64,000 bases of DNA from Calliopsis andreniformis (GCF_051401765.1 NC_135071.1:6364961-6428960); one strand, 5' to 3'. Shown: positions 24,498 through 38,330, counted from the first letter of the stretch. Made by a program: numbers and translations. Notes: a model not told the origin generated them from the letters alone.

Positions 24498-25759
24498 TGT
24501 TTTTCGGAAATTTTTAATATCGCAATTTATAGCCCCATTTGAAGCTGACTAACTTTTGCTCAAAACATTTTTTTCTAAAATTATCGGAAAAGCCTGAAAA
24601 ATTAAGTGATATTTTTACACGCGATCTTGTTGCAATCGTACATCTATCTTTGTTGTTTGTAATTGTGAAAACGAAGAAAAATATAGACGTGAATCGCCAT
24701 TCAGGAATCAGTATAGATATGAGAGAATCGTCGGACGTGAATCGCATATGTGAATTGCGATTCTCGAATCGTCGTATGACAGAGCTTTCATACGCTTTCA
24801 TAGCTGCTGCGTTTACGAACGCTCGTCTAGAGATACCGATCTTAAACTGATTTTTCAAAAGATCACTTTTTTACAGCAGTAGATCGGTGTTTTGTATTGA
24901 TCTTTCAATAGCCGATTTCACCATGAATCGATTTTTTCACCACATAATCGGACCAATTTTTTTCACAAAGTACAATCTTTACCTTTTGCTTCACAAAAAT
25001 TTTTTGAAAATTATTGTATTTACATTGAATCTCATCTAAAAAAATCTGATTTTACGTACAAATGAAATTAGCTATACTAATTTATTTGACCTTGATTTGC
25101 TTCCTAAAATTTAATTTTTCAAACAGTAGATATTATTTTGTCTAGTAATAAATTTTGTTTAATATTCACAAGGAGTTTTTCACTTCTTCTGAAAAACTGT
25201 TACTTTTTTAAGTTGGGTCACTTTCTTCGCGGATTTTAATTATCTATAGATACGTCTTTTTATCAAAACTGAGAATCAATTTTTTTTGCAAATCAACCTT
25301 TTTATGGTCAATTCTTAATTGATTAAAAAAATCGATTTCTTCAACAAGAATTGGTACCCCTACTTTAACTGTTGTTCGCAAGTAGTGAAAAGTGCTCTTT
25401 GTTTTAAGAATTTTCAATTTGAAACTGTGAATTCTGTGAGTTTTGCATATCTGGAAGTTTGATCATTTGCAATTTTGGAAGTTTCAGTAAGTATTTAAAT
25501 ATTTGGGCGTTCCAAAATTTCAAAACTCGGGAACTTAATCATTTGAAAATTTTGAAACTTACGCACTTGAACCTTCAAGAATCTCTAAACATCCATGATA
25601 CCAAAATCTTTTATTATCAGAAATACCCGCATTTACAATGAATTCAATCTTAACTCTTTGACATTATCTATCCTAATAATCATGACATGTCTCTCTCCCC
25701 GCCATATAAGAGTGAAGCAATTTATCGTATCCTTTTCGTCAAGCAGCAACGTATCATCA

Positions 25760-26150
25760 GAACTACTATTTTAATAACAGGATTCCATCGGGTCGTCCGT
25801 TCCCTAGGCAATGTCATTACGTGGTTGCCGTTGCGTCGTTTCACCCGAAATAATTAGCGGTCCCATAATTTATCTCAACGGAGAAGGTTGAGACGCAGCA
25901 ATAATGGCAGGGTGCTTGATAATTCCTGGGATGGGGAGCGAATTCGGCCCAGAAGACGAGAGAATTAGTCATAGATAAGCGACTTAACGTCGACCGGAAG
26001 ACCCTAAAGGTATCGGACAGTCAACCACTGCGATTCGAGACGCCACATAAATAAAGGGTGCCGACCGTCAGCTTTTTCAAAGTAAAATTACCAAATTAGG
26101 GGTACAGACGCTGCTCCATCGAGTTTATCCCATAATACAACACGGACGCT
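25760..26150. promoter_or_regulatory. Candidate regulatory island containing module copy A
   Basis: A complex, transposon-free block. Its right end (26046-26141) is duplicated at 26457-26544. Confidence 0.35.
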
Positions 26151-26456
26151 CTGTTCTGTTTCAAGAGAATTTTTTTATTCTCCATAAGCTACATCATTGG
26201 TAACCAGTTCGTACGTGCAGCGAGTAAATTATTAAAAAAAAAGTACATTGTATAATGTACATATGCACATACAGACATACGATATGGACTATTAACATGA
26301 ACTTAAATATAAATTTTTATGAACAAGGGCCTTAATAAGCAGTACCCTGACAGATAATATTAGTAAATATTAATTTCACAGATAATATTAGCTGACATTA
26401 TTTTTATCTTCTATACATATGTATACAAAATATGTACTTTGTGTTTCTCAGAAGAT

Positions 26457-26690
26457 GATAAATAAAGGTCTTCGAACTTTTTGGCAATAAAATGATCAAA
26501 TTGGAGGTACCGATGCCCTTCCTCCAGTTTATCCCTTAATACGACCTAATCTAACTGATTTATTGAAAGCAAGGCCATTATCGTTTCTGAATGGCCTAAT
26601 GTGGGGCAAACTGATGCTACGCCCAATTATGGATGATCCGCCATAAGTATCGGCCGAGAAAAATCCTGGGAAATTGTTACTACCGTTACA
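26457..26690. promoter_or_regulatory. Candidate regulatory island containing module copy B
   Basis: It starts with the second copy of the duplicated module, sharing AGTTTATCCCTTAATACGAC with copy A's variant, and continues with GAATGGCCTAATGTGGGGC and GGATGATCCGCC. Confidence 0.35.
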
Positions 26691-28565
26691 GTACGCTCAT
26701 AAACACAATTACATTTTTGTTTAACTTCAGATTGTGCTGACATTTTTATAAGCGGCTCGTATTTGGGAATGATTAAATTATAGTTCAAAATTATAAGACA
26801 TCATAAAAAACAAACATGTTGGATTATGTAGACACTAGTTAAAATATAATTCGTGATTGTACATATTTATTATTATTATTAATATATCCTCAATATGTGT
26901 TTTAAATTTAAAATATCTTACCCTTCCATTATATAACGAATATTTAATTAAATTTTCTTATTATTAATATTATCAATACATTCTCAGAAATTTTTGCACT
27001 TAAAACATGTTATTGTTCTACTATTATGTACGAACAACAACAATATAATGTTCTACTATTCACATTTTCTTGTACAATGTTAAAATAGTCGATATTTACA
27101 TAACAGCAACATACATACTAAATGAATCTTATCTTTGACATAATGTGATCGTTGTAATAAAATTGCGTTTACGGTAAAAAGCCGAGTATTTATGAAGCCA
27201 GACTTCTTGAAGTTATTAAATTTGTACTTCTACCATTTTTTCTTATTTTCAATGAAATAAAAATTTCAACGTCCCAGTTGCGTGACTCACTTTGAATAAT
27301 GTCGCAAGCAATGTACATATTAAATACTTATTAACTGATATCATATCTGAATTAATGGTATGTAATTTCTCTCTTTATTTGCAAAATTGTAATTAATTAT
27401 TTTACAAATGAACGTAATGGAATATGAAATTATAGAAAGAGAAAAAACTGCAAAATTGTACAACAGGATTAAAATAATTGTTAAAAAATTTACAAGGTTA
27501 TTTAAGTAGATCTGTAATTTAGTAAGTAATACTAAAGATGATCTTAGTTAGAAAACGTTAATTGTTAATAGTGGCGATAACAGTAGGGGAAAGCCGAGCA
27601 GTCAGGTAAAATCGTATACCATGAGTTTTTTAAATAACTAATTGAAAAAATCGGATAACCATTTGATAATTGTTTTCAGTGATACTTACCTATATGTCAA
27701 TAAAATTTATCATGAAACACGTGTACTATAGTAAATTATAATATACAATAATGTTTTGGTAACTGATAAATAATTAGCGTGAAGATGTGTATTGTTTATG
27801 AGTACCTACTTACAGTGTATTTTGAGGAAAGTTGATCATCATTTTCGGTTTCATACTTCATTGAAAGCAAGAGTGTGTGCACCTACGTCTTGGAGCAAAA
27901 CCGACTACGTAATTTTGCTCTGAACAATTCGTAAACTAATGTTTATGTATAGAATCATAATAATTCTGAATCTAGAACATCAATCATATATAAATAATAC
28001 TGAAAACAAAAATTGATTGAAAAAGCGAATAGTGTGTACAGTTCCAAAAAACTGACTTGGGTGAAGATTGGGAACAATGTATCAAATATAATGAATGATA
28101 TTTTTAGCTTCCTTATTGTTAGGTAAGACCAAGGGCAGTGTTGCATACCGTATATGGTTTTACCCAACTCTATGGAGCAAAACCGGAAAGGGTAGATATT
28201 CTGTTTTGTTATAAAAATAAGTAGTATGTTTAAACTTTTCAATTATGTTGTTGCTGTTTTATGTTAATTAGGAATGCCTGTAATAGGTGAACTTTGAATT
28301 TTACAAGCGAACTTGTAAATTAAAAAGTTATAGACCTAGAAAGTTAAGTATACGGTTTTATCTCGCTTTCCCTTGTTATTTTTTATATTATTATTGTATA
28401 TATTTTGAGCTACTGTGCTACACTTACATATGTATGTATAGTGAATGTATTGAGTGGATCAAGTAACAATAAATAATTTTAGAAAATATATTTAACAAAC
28501 ATGTATATAGATAACAAAGGGTAAATATGTAAATAATGACTCACTCTTTCTCTACTTTTGTGGAA
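26691..28565. other. Intergenic, nothing recognised
   Basis: AT-rich unique sequence. The 95-codon minus frame at 27955 is low-complexity hydrophobic and not convincing. Confidence 0.5.
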
Positions 28566-28601
28566 CCCCCCCCCCCCCCCTGCCTCTCTCTCTCTCTCTA
28601 A
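28566..28601 (+). repeat. Poly(C)15 followed by a (TC)n microsatellite
   Basis: Fifteen C (28566-28580) are followed by TGCC and about nine TC units. A simple repeat prone to length variation. Confidence 0.85.
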
Positions 28602-30999
28602 ATACACGTCAACCTTCTCTCATCGAGTCACACATTTTTTTATTATGCTCATACCTTTTTTTACACATCAAGATGGCCTTCACTCTCATTACCAATCTCT
28701 CATTACTTATATTTCTACATAGTTATTCTAGGGACAAATATGTTTATATCACTCTCACGCCACCACACGGTTATACAAACACACGCGTTCATACATAGCT
28801 CATAATTTACACTATAATTTCACATGCACACATAGAACCAATTCAACAAATATTACACATGCATTAATTATGTTATATCTACATTACATATTAAAATATA
28901 TTTTTAGTAAACAATCAACTTTAAGCGGCTAAATATTTACTTTCCCCTTTTTTGTTACATTTGAAGTTTCAACTTTAATAACAAATAGACTATGTATGGC
29001 CATCTCAAACGATTCTGGCCGCATCGATATGTTCTATCTTTCTTCCCCTTATTCAATGGCTCCCGTGTAAGAACGAGATAAACAGTATCGATGCAGGCAG
29101 ATTCGTCTGAGTTCGATGTACCTAGAATGCAAAAAATGATAAAGTAATATTTCAGAAATATCTAGAAATTTTCGTAAAAAGTAAATACATATGTAGATAT
29201 AAATAAAATAAGAAATATAGAAGTATGCATATTAGAGTCATACTTTATAATTAGTAATTTTTATTCCGACTTTTTGAATAATTAAAAAATAGTTATTCAT
29301 AGAATTGTAGAAACTGTAACACAAAAGACATACAAATTTACATATCGCAGTAGAATAATGTTGTAACGTTACGTTTCTTGTGTTTTTTTCTTAGCCCAAG
29401 TATTTATTTGACATTTTGAAGAAAATCTGTACGCAGGTCCGACGGCGAACATAAAAATGCTGGTCGTGCACGCTTGCGCGCTGGCTGGGTGACCCGACCC
29501 GGGTGTTTTATGGCCAACAGCCTTGTGTTCCGAGTAGGTATTATTTTTCCTTCTAAACTCCGTTATACCTGGAACAATGGAGAGATTAAAACATAAAATA
29601 TGATCCCAGGGGTATAGTTTGGAGTGAAAATCAGAGGACGATGGTGCGCTGTGCCTATAATAAATTTGGCGTAATACCTGGACGTCTACGTTTTGGGTGA
29701 CCCTTTTTTCACCAAGTGCGGGATTGTGCCACTCAATACTAATTCATTGATCGAGATGGAATATTAAAAGTAGCTTCTTCTGCAAGAAACAAATATGTAT
29801 GTATCTTTGAATATGGCAACTTGTGAAAAGGTTGCAAAGGTTTTATATTACGTTGCTTTATTATATATATGCAAATGCAAATTACAAAGGATACACGTGA
29901 ATACATTTTTTATCGTGATAATTCAAAATTTTTCAATAGGATGCTTAAATACTAATATGTACATATTCTTACATTTTTATATTCTTTGTATTATAGTTTC
30001 TATAATTTTATGAACTCAAAATATCCCTGGAAATATTAATAATACTCCCAAATGTATGTATATGCCTTTTTTAGCTTTTCAATGCTAATTGCCGGCTAGT
30101 TATTTATATGCTCTTTGTTGTCGAACTTTAATATTTTGATATACATACACCTACACAGAAGATTTGACTTTCAAAATAAGAAAAAACATAATACACTTCT
30201 CGTAAATAATACATCTACATCTGGTGAAATAAATTGTTACTACGCAGTTCGGAGTACGCAGGTGCTCTTGGCCAGCACATCCGTTGGTTGAGCCAATAAA
30301 TTAAAAAATAGTTTTGCGTTTTTTATGTTGTCTTATGGAAATGATCAGCAACTGTTTCCAGACAAATCGTAAATGTTTCATGTTTATAAGTTCGAGGAAA
30401 ATTCAGATATCTGATACATTGGAAGATGTATTCAACTGTTTGAAACCTCGAATAGTTTAGTATTTGAGAACTTGAATATCTGAAACCTTAAATATTAGAA
30501 ATTTTGGCGAATTTTCGACCTGAGCTCGACGCTGTACTATCTGAAAACCTAAATGACCCTCGCGTAAATTTGTTTACAGCCATTGTCTCACTTTGTTGAA
30601 TGGTCTCTATTTTATACGTTTATTAGTGGCAATAGTAACCATTGTATTTCCATTCTGTTGGAGTGTAAACCAAAGTTTATAGAAGAGAAGATAACAGTCA
30701 TATTAAAGAGAATTAAAACAATTGATAATATGGTGGTATTCAAAATTTATATTATGTAGTTGCGAATTGGTATGATTAGTAACCCAGTATATGGATCTGT
30801 AAGGATATCAAAATGAAAGAACGTTAAATACTTTTAAAAACAATAAAACATTGATTCGTGACAAAAGAAAGTAAATAGTGCTTGGCTACTTGAAAACAGA
30901 AAGGAAGTGGATTCAGTAGAATTAGATTTATCATTAGATTTATAGTTTGATCTCTTAATCTTCGATATAGTTATCACGATTAAATTGTTATTGTCTAAT
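28602..30999. other. Intergenic apart from the island at 29390
   Basis: A CA/AC-rich patch at 28600-28860, then AT-rich DNA. No gene seen. Confidence 0.5.
29390..29760. promoter_or_regulatory. Candidate regulatory island
   Basis: GC-elevated and complex, with a posterior-Hox-type TTTTATGGCC (29506-29515). No repeat found. Confidence 0.3.
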
Positions 31000-31400
31000 A
31001 CACTTTAATTACAAATTTTCAAGCTGTCAAAGTTTCAAATTTTCGGAACTTTAATTTTCTTGTGTACAAATTTTTAAAAGTTTTCATTCTTAAACTTTCA
31101 AATTTTTAAATATTTAAACATTTAAATTTACAAATAAGTATTTACAATTTACAATATTTACATATTAAGATTTTTTAATATTGAAACTTTCAAACTTTTC
31201 ACTTGCCAAATTTTGAAATTATCAAACGTTCAGAATTTCAAATTGAAATAGATATCTTTTCTAATACAAGACTTAAAAGTTTGAAGACTTAACAATTTTG
31301 AAATGTGAAAGTCGAAATTTGAAGTTTTACATTTTCAAATTGTCAATATTTAAAAAAAATTTTAAAATGGTCAGACTTTCAAGTTTCCAAATATTTCAAT
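31000..31400. repeat. AT-word tract with C-type to G-type switch
   Basis: C-type words (TTTTCAAGCTGTCAAAG) run to about 31250. G-type words (AAAAGTTTGAAGACTTAAC, TTTTGAAATGTGAAAG) follow. The 90-codon frame at 31298 is partly translated repeat. Confidence 0.6.
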
Positions 31401-31439
31401 TTTGTGGCGTTGCAAAATTAAAGATTTTAGACCCTTTAA

Positions 31440-31960
31440 CATTACATCGTAAAACTAAAAAGAAAAGTTTAGTTATACCGAGAATAACGCGCATTATTGC
31501 GAAAGGATTTCCCCACGTTGCATACACTTTCCATGCAATTTACTCACCGCCATTATGCATGCTGGCCTAACTATTATCACACAAATTAATATAATTTACA
31601 TAAGCGTTCAGCCTTTGAACATTCTGAATATGATTTATATCTCTACACTTTGTGTTTCACCTCGGTTCATTCATATTTATAAGCGCATAAACAGACGTTT
31701 GTGCTTCGGGTAATTAAAAGTTACAGAGATTTATGGTATACTAAAAATCGCCGCTAAATGATTCGGTGATTATTCCTACAAATACATGAAACGTCTTAAT
31801 AATTAATAAGAAAACGTATTCGTTAATAGTGGAAAATATTCCGTTAATTACTTAGTCAGCGAAGAAGTAATTAAAACTGTTCGCATTACGAGGGAATATT
31901 GTTTCGATACAGACACAAGGGCTTACTTTTGTAATCGTGACATAAATATAATGGACCTTT
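31440..31960. promoter_or_regulatory. Candidate regulatory island
   Basis: Several homeodomain-type TAATTA words (about 31845 and 31868) in a complex block with GCCGCTAAATGATTCGG. Confidence 0.25.
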
Positions 31961-32044
31961 TATCTTTCTTTTATTTTAAAAAGTACTTTTGATTAATATT
32001 TATGAGTATTTTCTATCGACTAGAGGTGTAAGTACGTTTTCAAT

Positions 32045-33810
32045 GAGCTGCTCCATCGATAGGCCGCCATTATTGATTGATACTGATAAAGCCTACTGGT
32101 CATGCGGTATAAAAAAATTAATGATCGTAGCTTTCAAGGGTAAATCTATACTTCTGAATTGGTGAACATTAGCAAAAAAAAATCGTCCGCAAAATTGCTT
32201 ATAACATTGAAAATTAATGTTTAATCAAGAAAAATTATTAAAGATTTAGCATGGGTCTGACTGTGTAGAATCACACATAGGAGCATGGGTCTACCACTAC
32301 TTTGCTACACGGCATGACTGCCCTAAACATAAGGCCCAACAGAGTGGTATACTTACTCCACCACCGAAGGCCTAGCAAGGTGCATCGACCTTATCAATCT
32401 AATTCAAGTAACTTTTCTTTGTTTTCAATACTTCCAATACATGATATTGTAGAATCAATAATCGTGAATTGCAATATTATATGTAATTATAATACATCTA
32501 CCTATCTACTCCATATTCAAACCTCCTATCTCCTATTGTTTTATCCTATTTTTTGGAATACGTTCTATTCAACACAAATTTAGTGATTACAATAGCACAA
32601 ACAGACAAACATTAATGTTCAAACACTGAAACACTAATAATAAATACTACTACTCCACTGTAGTAGGCTATAAAATAAAAACTTCAAATAAAGCATGCAG
32701 GATATCAACGGTCGCTTAGACATACTTTCAATGTCGGTGTTAAAACGATTCTGACTTGACCTGAATTTTCTAAGGCTAATCGCGACATCTAAATCTTTGT
32801 AAACGCAGACTATCGACCTCCCTTTTTCTTAAGAACGTCTCCGGAACGACAAGCAAAATTGTTAACTGATTACTGTCAACTCTGAGTTCGGAATTTTCGA
32901 TAAGTTGTACAAAGAGCTCCAAAAGGTCAGTACCGTTTTAACAAGACACCAAAAGCATATCTAAGCGACTATTGATTTCCTTGCCGTCTTATTTAAAGTT
33001 TTTAGTTTTTTATGTATTAAATTAGTTTCAATCTGCTTTATTAGTATTATATATGTATGTGCAATATATATATGTAGCACAATATGACAGTTATTATTAT
33101 TTAAACTATTGTTAAGAGAACAATGTTATCTGCTATTAGTGTTTTAGTACTTCATCGGTAATTTTTGACTATCAGTGTTATTTAGAGGGTTTTGGTAGTA
33201 GTAAATTTGTAATAATTAAGACTAAACTTGTGTTGAATGGAACGTATTCCAAAAAATAGGATAAATGACAAGGAACTGGAAGGTTTAAACATCGAATTGA
33301 TAAGTAAATACGTTATTTACTTATTTATCTAACACTGTAGTTCACGATTATTAATTTTGCCATAGGATCTTGGTAATATTGGAAAGAAAGAAGAGCTACT
33401 CGAATTAAACTCATTACGTCAATGCACCTTGTTGAGCCGCCTGTATTGGGGTACGCACCCTACTATGCTGGGCCTCATGTTTAGCGTAGACGTTGTCGCG
33501 TAGCAGAGTAGTAGTACGCCTATGCTCCTATGTGAAATTCTACACTGTCAAACCGATGTCAATTCTTTAACAAACATTTCAATTCAAATATGTTCTCTGT
33601 TAAGTGGTCTAAATGTGATTACGTAATAAAAAAAATTAACATTAATTTTCAATGTTATAAACACTTTTGTGGACGGGTGTTTTGTCAATGTCTATCGATC
33701 TAGAGGTGTAGATTTACCTCCTTCAGCCGTAACCATTAATATTTTTACACTCTATATAGAGTAGGCAGGACAAATAAGCGATTGACAAACTGCCACCTTG
33801 CCTGCTGTCT
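32045..33810. mobile_element. Foldback-like element with two ~550-bp inverted arms
   Basis: The left arm (about 32045-32605) and right arm (about 33215-33810) are imperfect inverse copies. Matching blocks include ATAACATTGAAAATTAATGT (32200) versus ACATTAATTTTCAATGTTAT; GTGTAGAATCACACATAGGA versus the inverse of TCCTATGTGAAATTCTACAC; and TTATCCTATTTTTTGGAATA versus its inverse at 33240-33262. The spacer (32605-33215) is unique and AT-rich. The 93-codon frame at 32302 lies in the left arm and is not a gene. Class unknown. Confidence 0.7.
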
Positions 33811-34189
33811 CAGTTAACTTGTTATTTGCGTCAATCAAGCAGCGCATTCATTAGCTGTTGATGTTTATAGCAGACTGTGTTAATTGTAAGTTTGTAACCC
33901 ATGTTTGCACTCAGAAATTGAGATTAATGTGCATACACCTTGTTTTCCTTATTCTTTTTTGTTTGTTCAAAATGCGTAAATAGAAGTAGTTTATATAAGT
34001 ATATATATAGCTTATCAAAAAATTAATTAAAATTCCAATATCTAAAACTTCAAGTGTACAATTCTCAAATTTCCAAATTTTCGTCTTTTTAAAGCTTCAT
34101 CATTCATTCTATACACAAAACTTTAATTTCTGTAGCTTTTTCCTGTAACTCTTTATGATGGACTGTGTTAGGTCTGATTCACACTATAC

Positions 34190-34317
34190 GTCTAGACGGT
34201 GGCAGACTAGCTTTTGCGTTAGCGCAATAAGATTACCAGTGGGCGATTACATGTTGGCCGCCATATAAAATCTATGGGAAAAAAATTTAACGAAGTCTAG
34301 CCTGCCGTCGGCTAGAC
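34190..34317. repeat. 128-bp hairpin-forming repeat
   Basis: GTCTAGACGGTGGCAGACTAGC at 34190-34211 is an inverse match to the sequence at 34295-34317. That right arm is itself a palindrome (GTCTAGCC...GGCTAGAC). It resembles a small MITE remnant. Confidence 0.5.
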
Positions 34318-35336
34318 CTTGCACGTAATCATAATTCTTAATTAAAAGTTGAAATTAATGAGAAGTCGACTTGTTTCAATTATTCATTTTAATTTATTCG
34401 AATCGCACAAATAGTAGATAGTTTATATAATTACATACCTTGTTACGAGAAATTGCAGTTGCTACATACGTTACGAAGCAACAAATAAAATAATTTGCAA
34501 TTCAGATTTTTTAGGATTAATTGTGTACCATATGACTTATCTCTTTATCATAATTCATAATTGTTAAGTGAACTTAGAAAAAGATGTACATTTCAAAAGC
34601 TGATGATTCGCATTCTAAATATTCAAAAATCTTAAGATTTTCAAGATTAAATTGATTTAGAACTAAAATTGTTTTTTTTAAATTTTTAAACATTCGACGT
34701 CTTCGAAGGCACTATGTATACACATATCTCTAACGTTATCTTCCCGTTGCCTTTACTTTCTTTTTTTCCATTTTTTCTGGCTCCTACACCATTTCACACT
34801 TTGATCACTATCACGCCACTAAGATTTCAAGTATATTAAGTTATTGTAACATTTAAATATACATATATAAGTTCATTACACGTCTTCATCTTCTTCTTGT
34901 TTTTTTACTTAAATAAGTAGCTTGCATAGTTTGAAGTCGCACGCGTAAGCAACAAAATAACAAAATTATTCTACAGTAGAGTCATTTCTAAACGACCGAG
35001 ACAGTGTTTACAATCATTACACTCATTTCGCATCGACTCGTTCTTACTTTAACATGAATAAACTAATATTTACAATTTTCTTCAATTAATATGTTATAAA
35101 TCTATTTATTTAGTCTGTTGCATTCGATTGTTCAATTCTTGAAGTCTCTGAAAATAACACTTGAAAATCTACCACTAATGACTTTGCATAGTAATTCCCT
35201 CGTAAAACAAAATTTCACAGTAAATTCTATTAAATTCCATACATCTACATACCAACTTTCTTTTAACATAAATACATCAAAAGTCCGACTTATTGGTCGT
35301 CAAATCTTAAACTTACAAAGTGATTCATGCAATCTA

Positions 35337-35560
35337 CAGGGTGTCTCAGGTTTTAAGGATCAAACTTTGTCAGTATACTCTATGACACTAAATAAGAAAA
35401 AAACGTTATGTAAACATAAGTAACATAGAGCTTTATTAAAAAGTTATAACAAAATTACGGAATTCAAGTAATATAGGAATAGGTGTCCCAGTATAACCAG
35501 TGCAGTTTTCAATAATAGCGAAGTGACAAGTTCTAATGTTCTAAATGCTTGCAAAGTAAC
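35337..35560 (+). mobile_element. Left-end fragment of a mariner-like element
   Basis: TA-CAGGGTGTCTCAGGTTTTAA resembles the 5' terminus of arthropod mariner-like elements. An AT-rich stretch follows, including AAAAAGTTATAACAAAATT. No transposase or right terminus was found, and the end is a guess. Confidence 0.4.
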
Positions 35561-36329
35561 ATGTAGTTAAGTACATTCACATGAGCCAATTACAGGAATC
35601 GGTAAAAGAAAGCGATATTCATCGAATGAAAAATCGTTTCATTACGCTGAGTCCACATCAGGGTTGCCAGGGAATTCCTTACTGAGAAAGGAAAGCGAAT
35701 GCCGCGCACATCCCGTATCTTCCAAATACCCTACGGCAGACCCAATCTCACCCGCGTAAGACGTACGTGGGCTTCGCTTTCGTTGTTTGTGAGCTCGGTC
35801 GCTTGCAAGCATGCTTGATTTACTCTTAAGCGTTTGACTTCCAGAAATTTGACATTCCGAAGAACTTCTTACACGTCACATATGGTACATAATTCACAAA
35901 TGGCGCGGCGCGAGCATGTCTTCAAACGTCTGTTCGTACTGTTTACTATGTTTATAATCTTGAAGAATCGCCTAATGATAAGGCTCCGCCTTTGTCATAC
36001 TTCCATTGTATTGCTTTAGAGTTTTTACCAATAGAATTTTTCTAATCTAATTACGATTAGATACGTCTGTAAAATGTTTTCAAATAGCGAAATTAATTGT
36101 TACTGCCATAACTGAACCCACAATGAGTGCAGCTCAGTTTCGAAACAAATACATATAACTGACGGAATATACAGAAAATCGAAAATATATAAACTTTTAA
36201 TTGAAAACCAAGCATTTGAAAAAGTCAACTTTTGTAGATTAAGGGAATGTCATTCGTCAAGTTGTTCTCCCCTTAAAAAGGGGAAAATTAAATACCTGCG
36301 AAGAGTAACTCTACAAGAGTGACTTAGTG

Positions 36330-36760
36330 CGTCCATGTTTTTGGTTCTCTACTGCATGTCTGCTAGCGACTCGTTTTACATAAAAAACGAGTGTCTTTCG
36401 GCAGCGAAGACGGTTTGCAATGGCGGCTGGGCCGGGTCGCCGCGGACCGAGGACACTTGCATTTGTCGAATACGAAGTCACGTACCGAATACATTATCGG
36501 ATGGAGTACGGTCTATGCATGTGAAGGTTGAAAAGCAGGCAAGGCAGGCTGGGAGCGAGCTAGCAGGCGGACAGACGGACAAACGGACGAACGAACGAAC
36601 GAACAGACGGGTGGGTGACTATATTGATTGTGTAGCCGGCTGACAGCGACAGTGACATATGTCACCGAGGCTTCTCGTTATCGCTGATTTAAACATGAGG
36701 CAACGAGACCCTTGCCGAGTGTCTGCGCTGCACCAGCTTCGTATTTCTGGCTACGTCTCC
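36330..36760. promoter_or_regulatory. GC-rich island with microsatellite
   Basis: CpG-rich block (GGGCCGGGTCGCCGCGG) containing the GAAC repeat. The 99-102-codon frames are composition effects. Confidence 0.25.
36588..36604 (+). repeat. (GAAC)4 microsatellite
   Basis: Four GAAC units sit within a longer run of ACGG/AGACGG variants (about 36560-36612). Confidence 0.8.
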
Positions 36761-37007
36761 ATCCCTCCCCACCGACCCTGTTATTATTATTGTCACACAT
36801 ATTTCTTTCGCGTCTTTTTTTCTGCTCGATGTATCGATTCTCACGCCATCGGAAGTCCAACGTCGCGACCTTTGTTATATATTGTGAAGACTAAAGACAA
36901 TAACAGAAATAATTGTGAACTCCAGGGATACGATGTGATGTTTTTAATGAATTTTTGAAATTATAGTTTTTAATGAGTGACAATAGAAGCTGTATATAGG
37001 ACGTGTA

Positions 37008-37505
37008 TAGGATGTAACAAATACAGCCTTCGATATTTTAAGGAATGATAAGACAGCTAAATTGAAGCACGAAATATATTATAGCATAGTAACCGATTTG
37101 CCTTTATTTTGCAATAATAATTGTGCACAAATTTTAACAAGTATTTATTGGTTTGAAGCAACTCGTACATCAATTTCGTCAATGTTTCCTTAAGGACTGT
37201 CAGGCTGTCTGAGATAAGTTTATAAGCAAAGCTCAGGTGACGAGATAATGCCCAAGGAGGTTTGTCAGTTTGTCAGATACAATAAAATGTATTGAACTTT
37301 TTGCTCTATTTCTGTCCTTTAATACACCTTTAAAATTACAGAATCTTCTAATTGTTCGTTTAATATAAAGGTATGTTAACTTCAATTTTTTATTATTATT
37401 GCAAAATGAAGACAGATTGGACACGGTGTCGTAAGACGTTTTGTGGTCTAATTTGGATTTCCTACCCCTCCTTAAAATATCGAAGGCTACATTTGTTACA
37501 CCCTG
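37008..37505. mobile_element. 498-bp MITE with ~40-bp inverted ends, TA-flanked
   Basis: The right end in inverse reads CAGGGTGTAACAAATGTAGC; the left end reads TAGGATGTAACAAATACAGC. Both continue into CCTTCGATATTTTAAGGA. TA flanks both ends (37006-37007 and 37506-37507). The interior shows no transposase. It is a Tc1/mariner-type non-autonomous element by inference. Confidence 0.75.
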
Positions 37506-37789
37506 TATATACCACAAATCCATTACTTGAAATCATTTGTTAAGTATTTTCGATTTGGAGTTACTATTTTATTATTAAGAAAATGATTCCAATCATTTGA
37601 CTGGTAGTACATACACTCATGTAGTAAGAATCGAAGATTCTACTTCTCGGATAGTGTCAGAAAGTATGAGAATAGGTTGAAAATGTATGACTAGCATGCC
37701 TGAAATTAGAATAAAATGATAAGAAAATCATAGCAAATTTGACGATTTAACCTTTTTTATAGTGGAATATTTTGTAAGGTTTGTATCTC

Positions 37790-38330
37790 AAATAATTAAA
37801 AGTTTAGAGATTTAGAAATTTAAAAATTTGTACTGTTCAAAGCTGAAAATTTTAAAAGCCATGTATTTAAAAAATACGTAATTCTTATTTTACGAACTTA
37901 ACTATGAATAATTCAACAACATTACATTTCGAAAATTTGAATGTTTGAAATCTTAGAAATAAAAAATTCTATTTTAAACGGTTGAAAAGTTCCAGATTTC
38001 GAAATTTTAAAATTTGGAAATTTTAAACTTCCAAAATTTGAAAATCTGATATTTCAGAGCTTTAAAGTTTAAAAAATTTTAATTTACAATTTAAAAATTT
38101 CAGAATTGGAAATATTTGGGTATTTAGAAAATTTCAAAATTCGTATGTTAAATTTAAAAATTTGAAAGGTTTGGGTGTACAAATTTTAAGAAATTGAAGA
38201 TTTATACATATTTTGTTTTCTTGTAAATTTAAAAATTTATCTTTGAAATGTTTAATATTCATGTAATTTGAAGGTTTGAGAACTTGAAAATTTCTATTTT
38301 CAATTGTGCGAGAATTTGAAAATATAAATC
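37790..38330. repeat. AT-word tract, strongly G-type
   Basis: Over 500 bp of AAATTTGAAAATTTGAAG-like words, one of the longest tracts in the window. Confidence 0.7.

Noticed and set aside
24514..24858. Overlapping 103- and 114-codon frames on opposite strands
   Set aside because: Mutually antisense frames over old repeat-like sequence with no domain.
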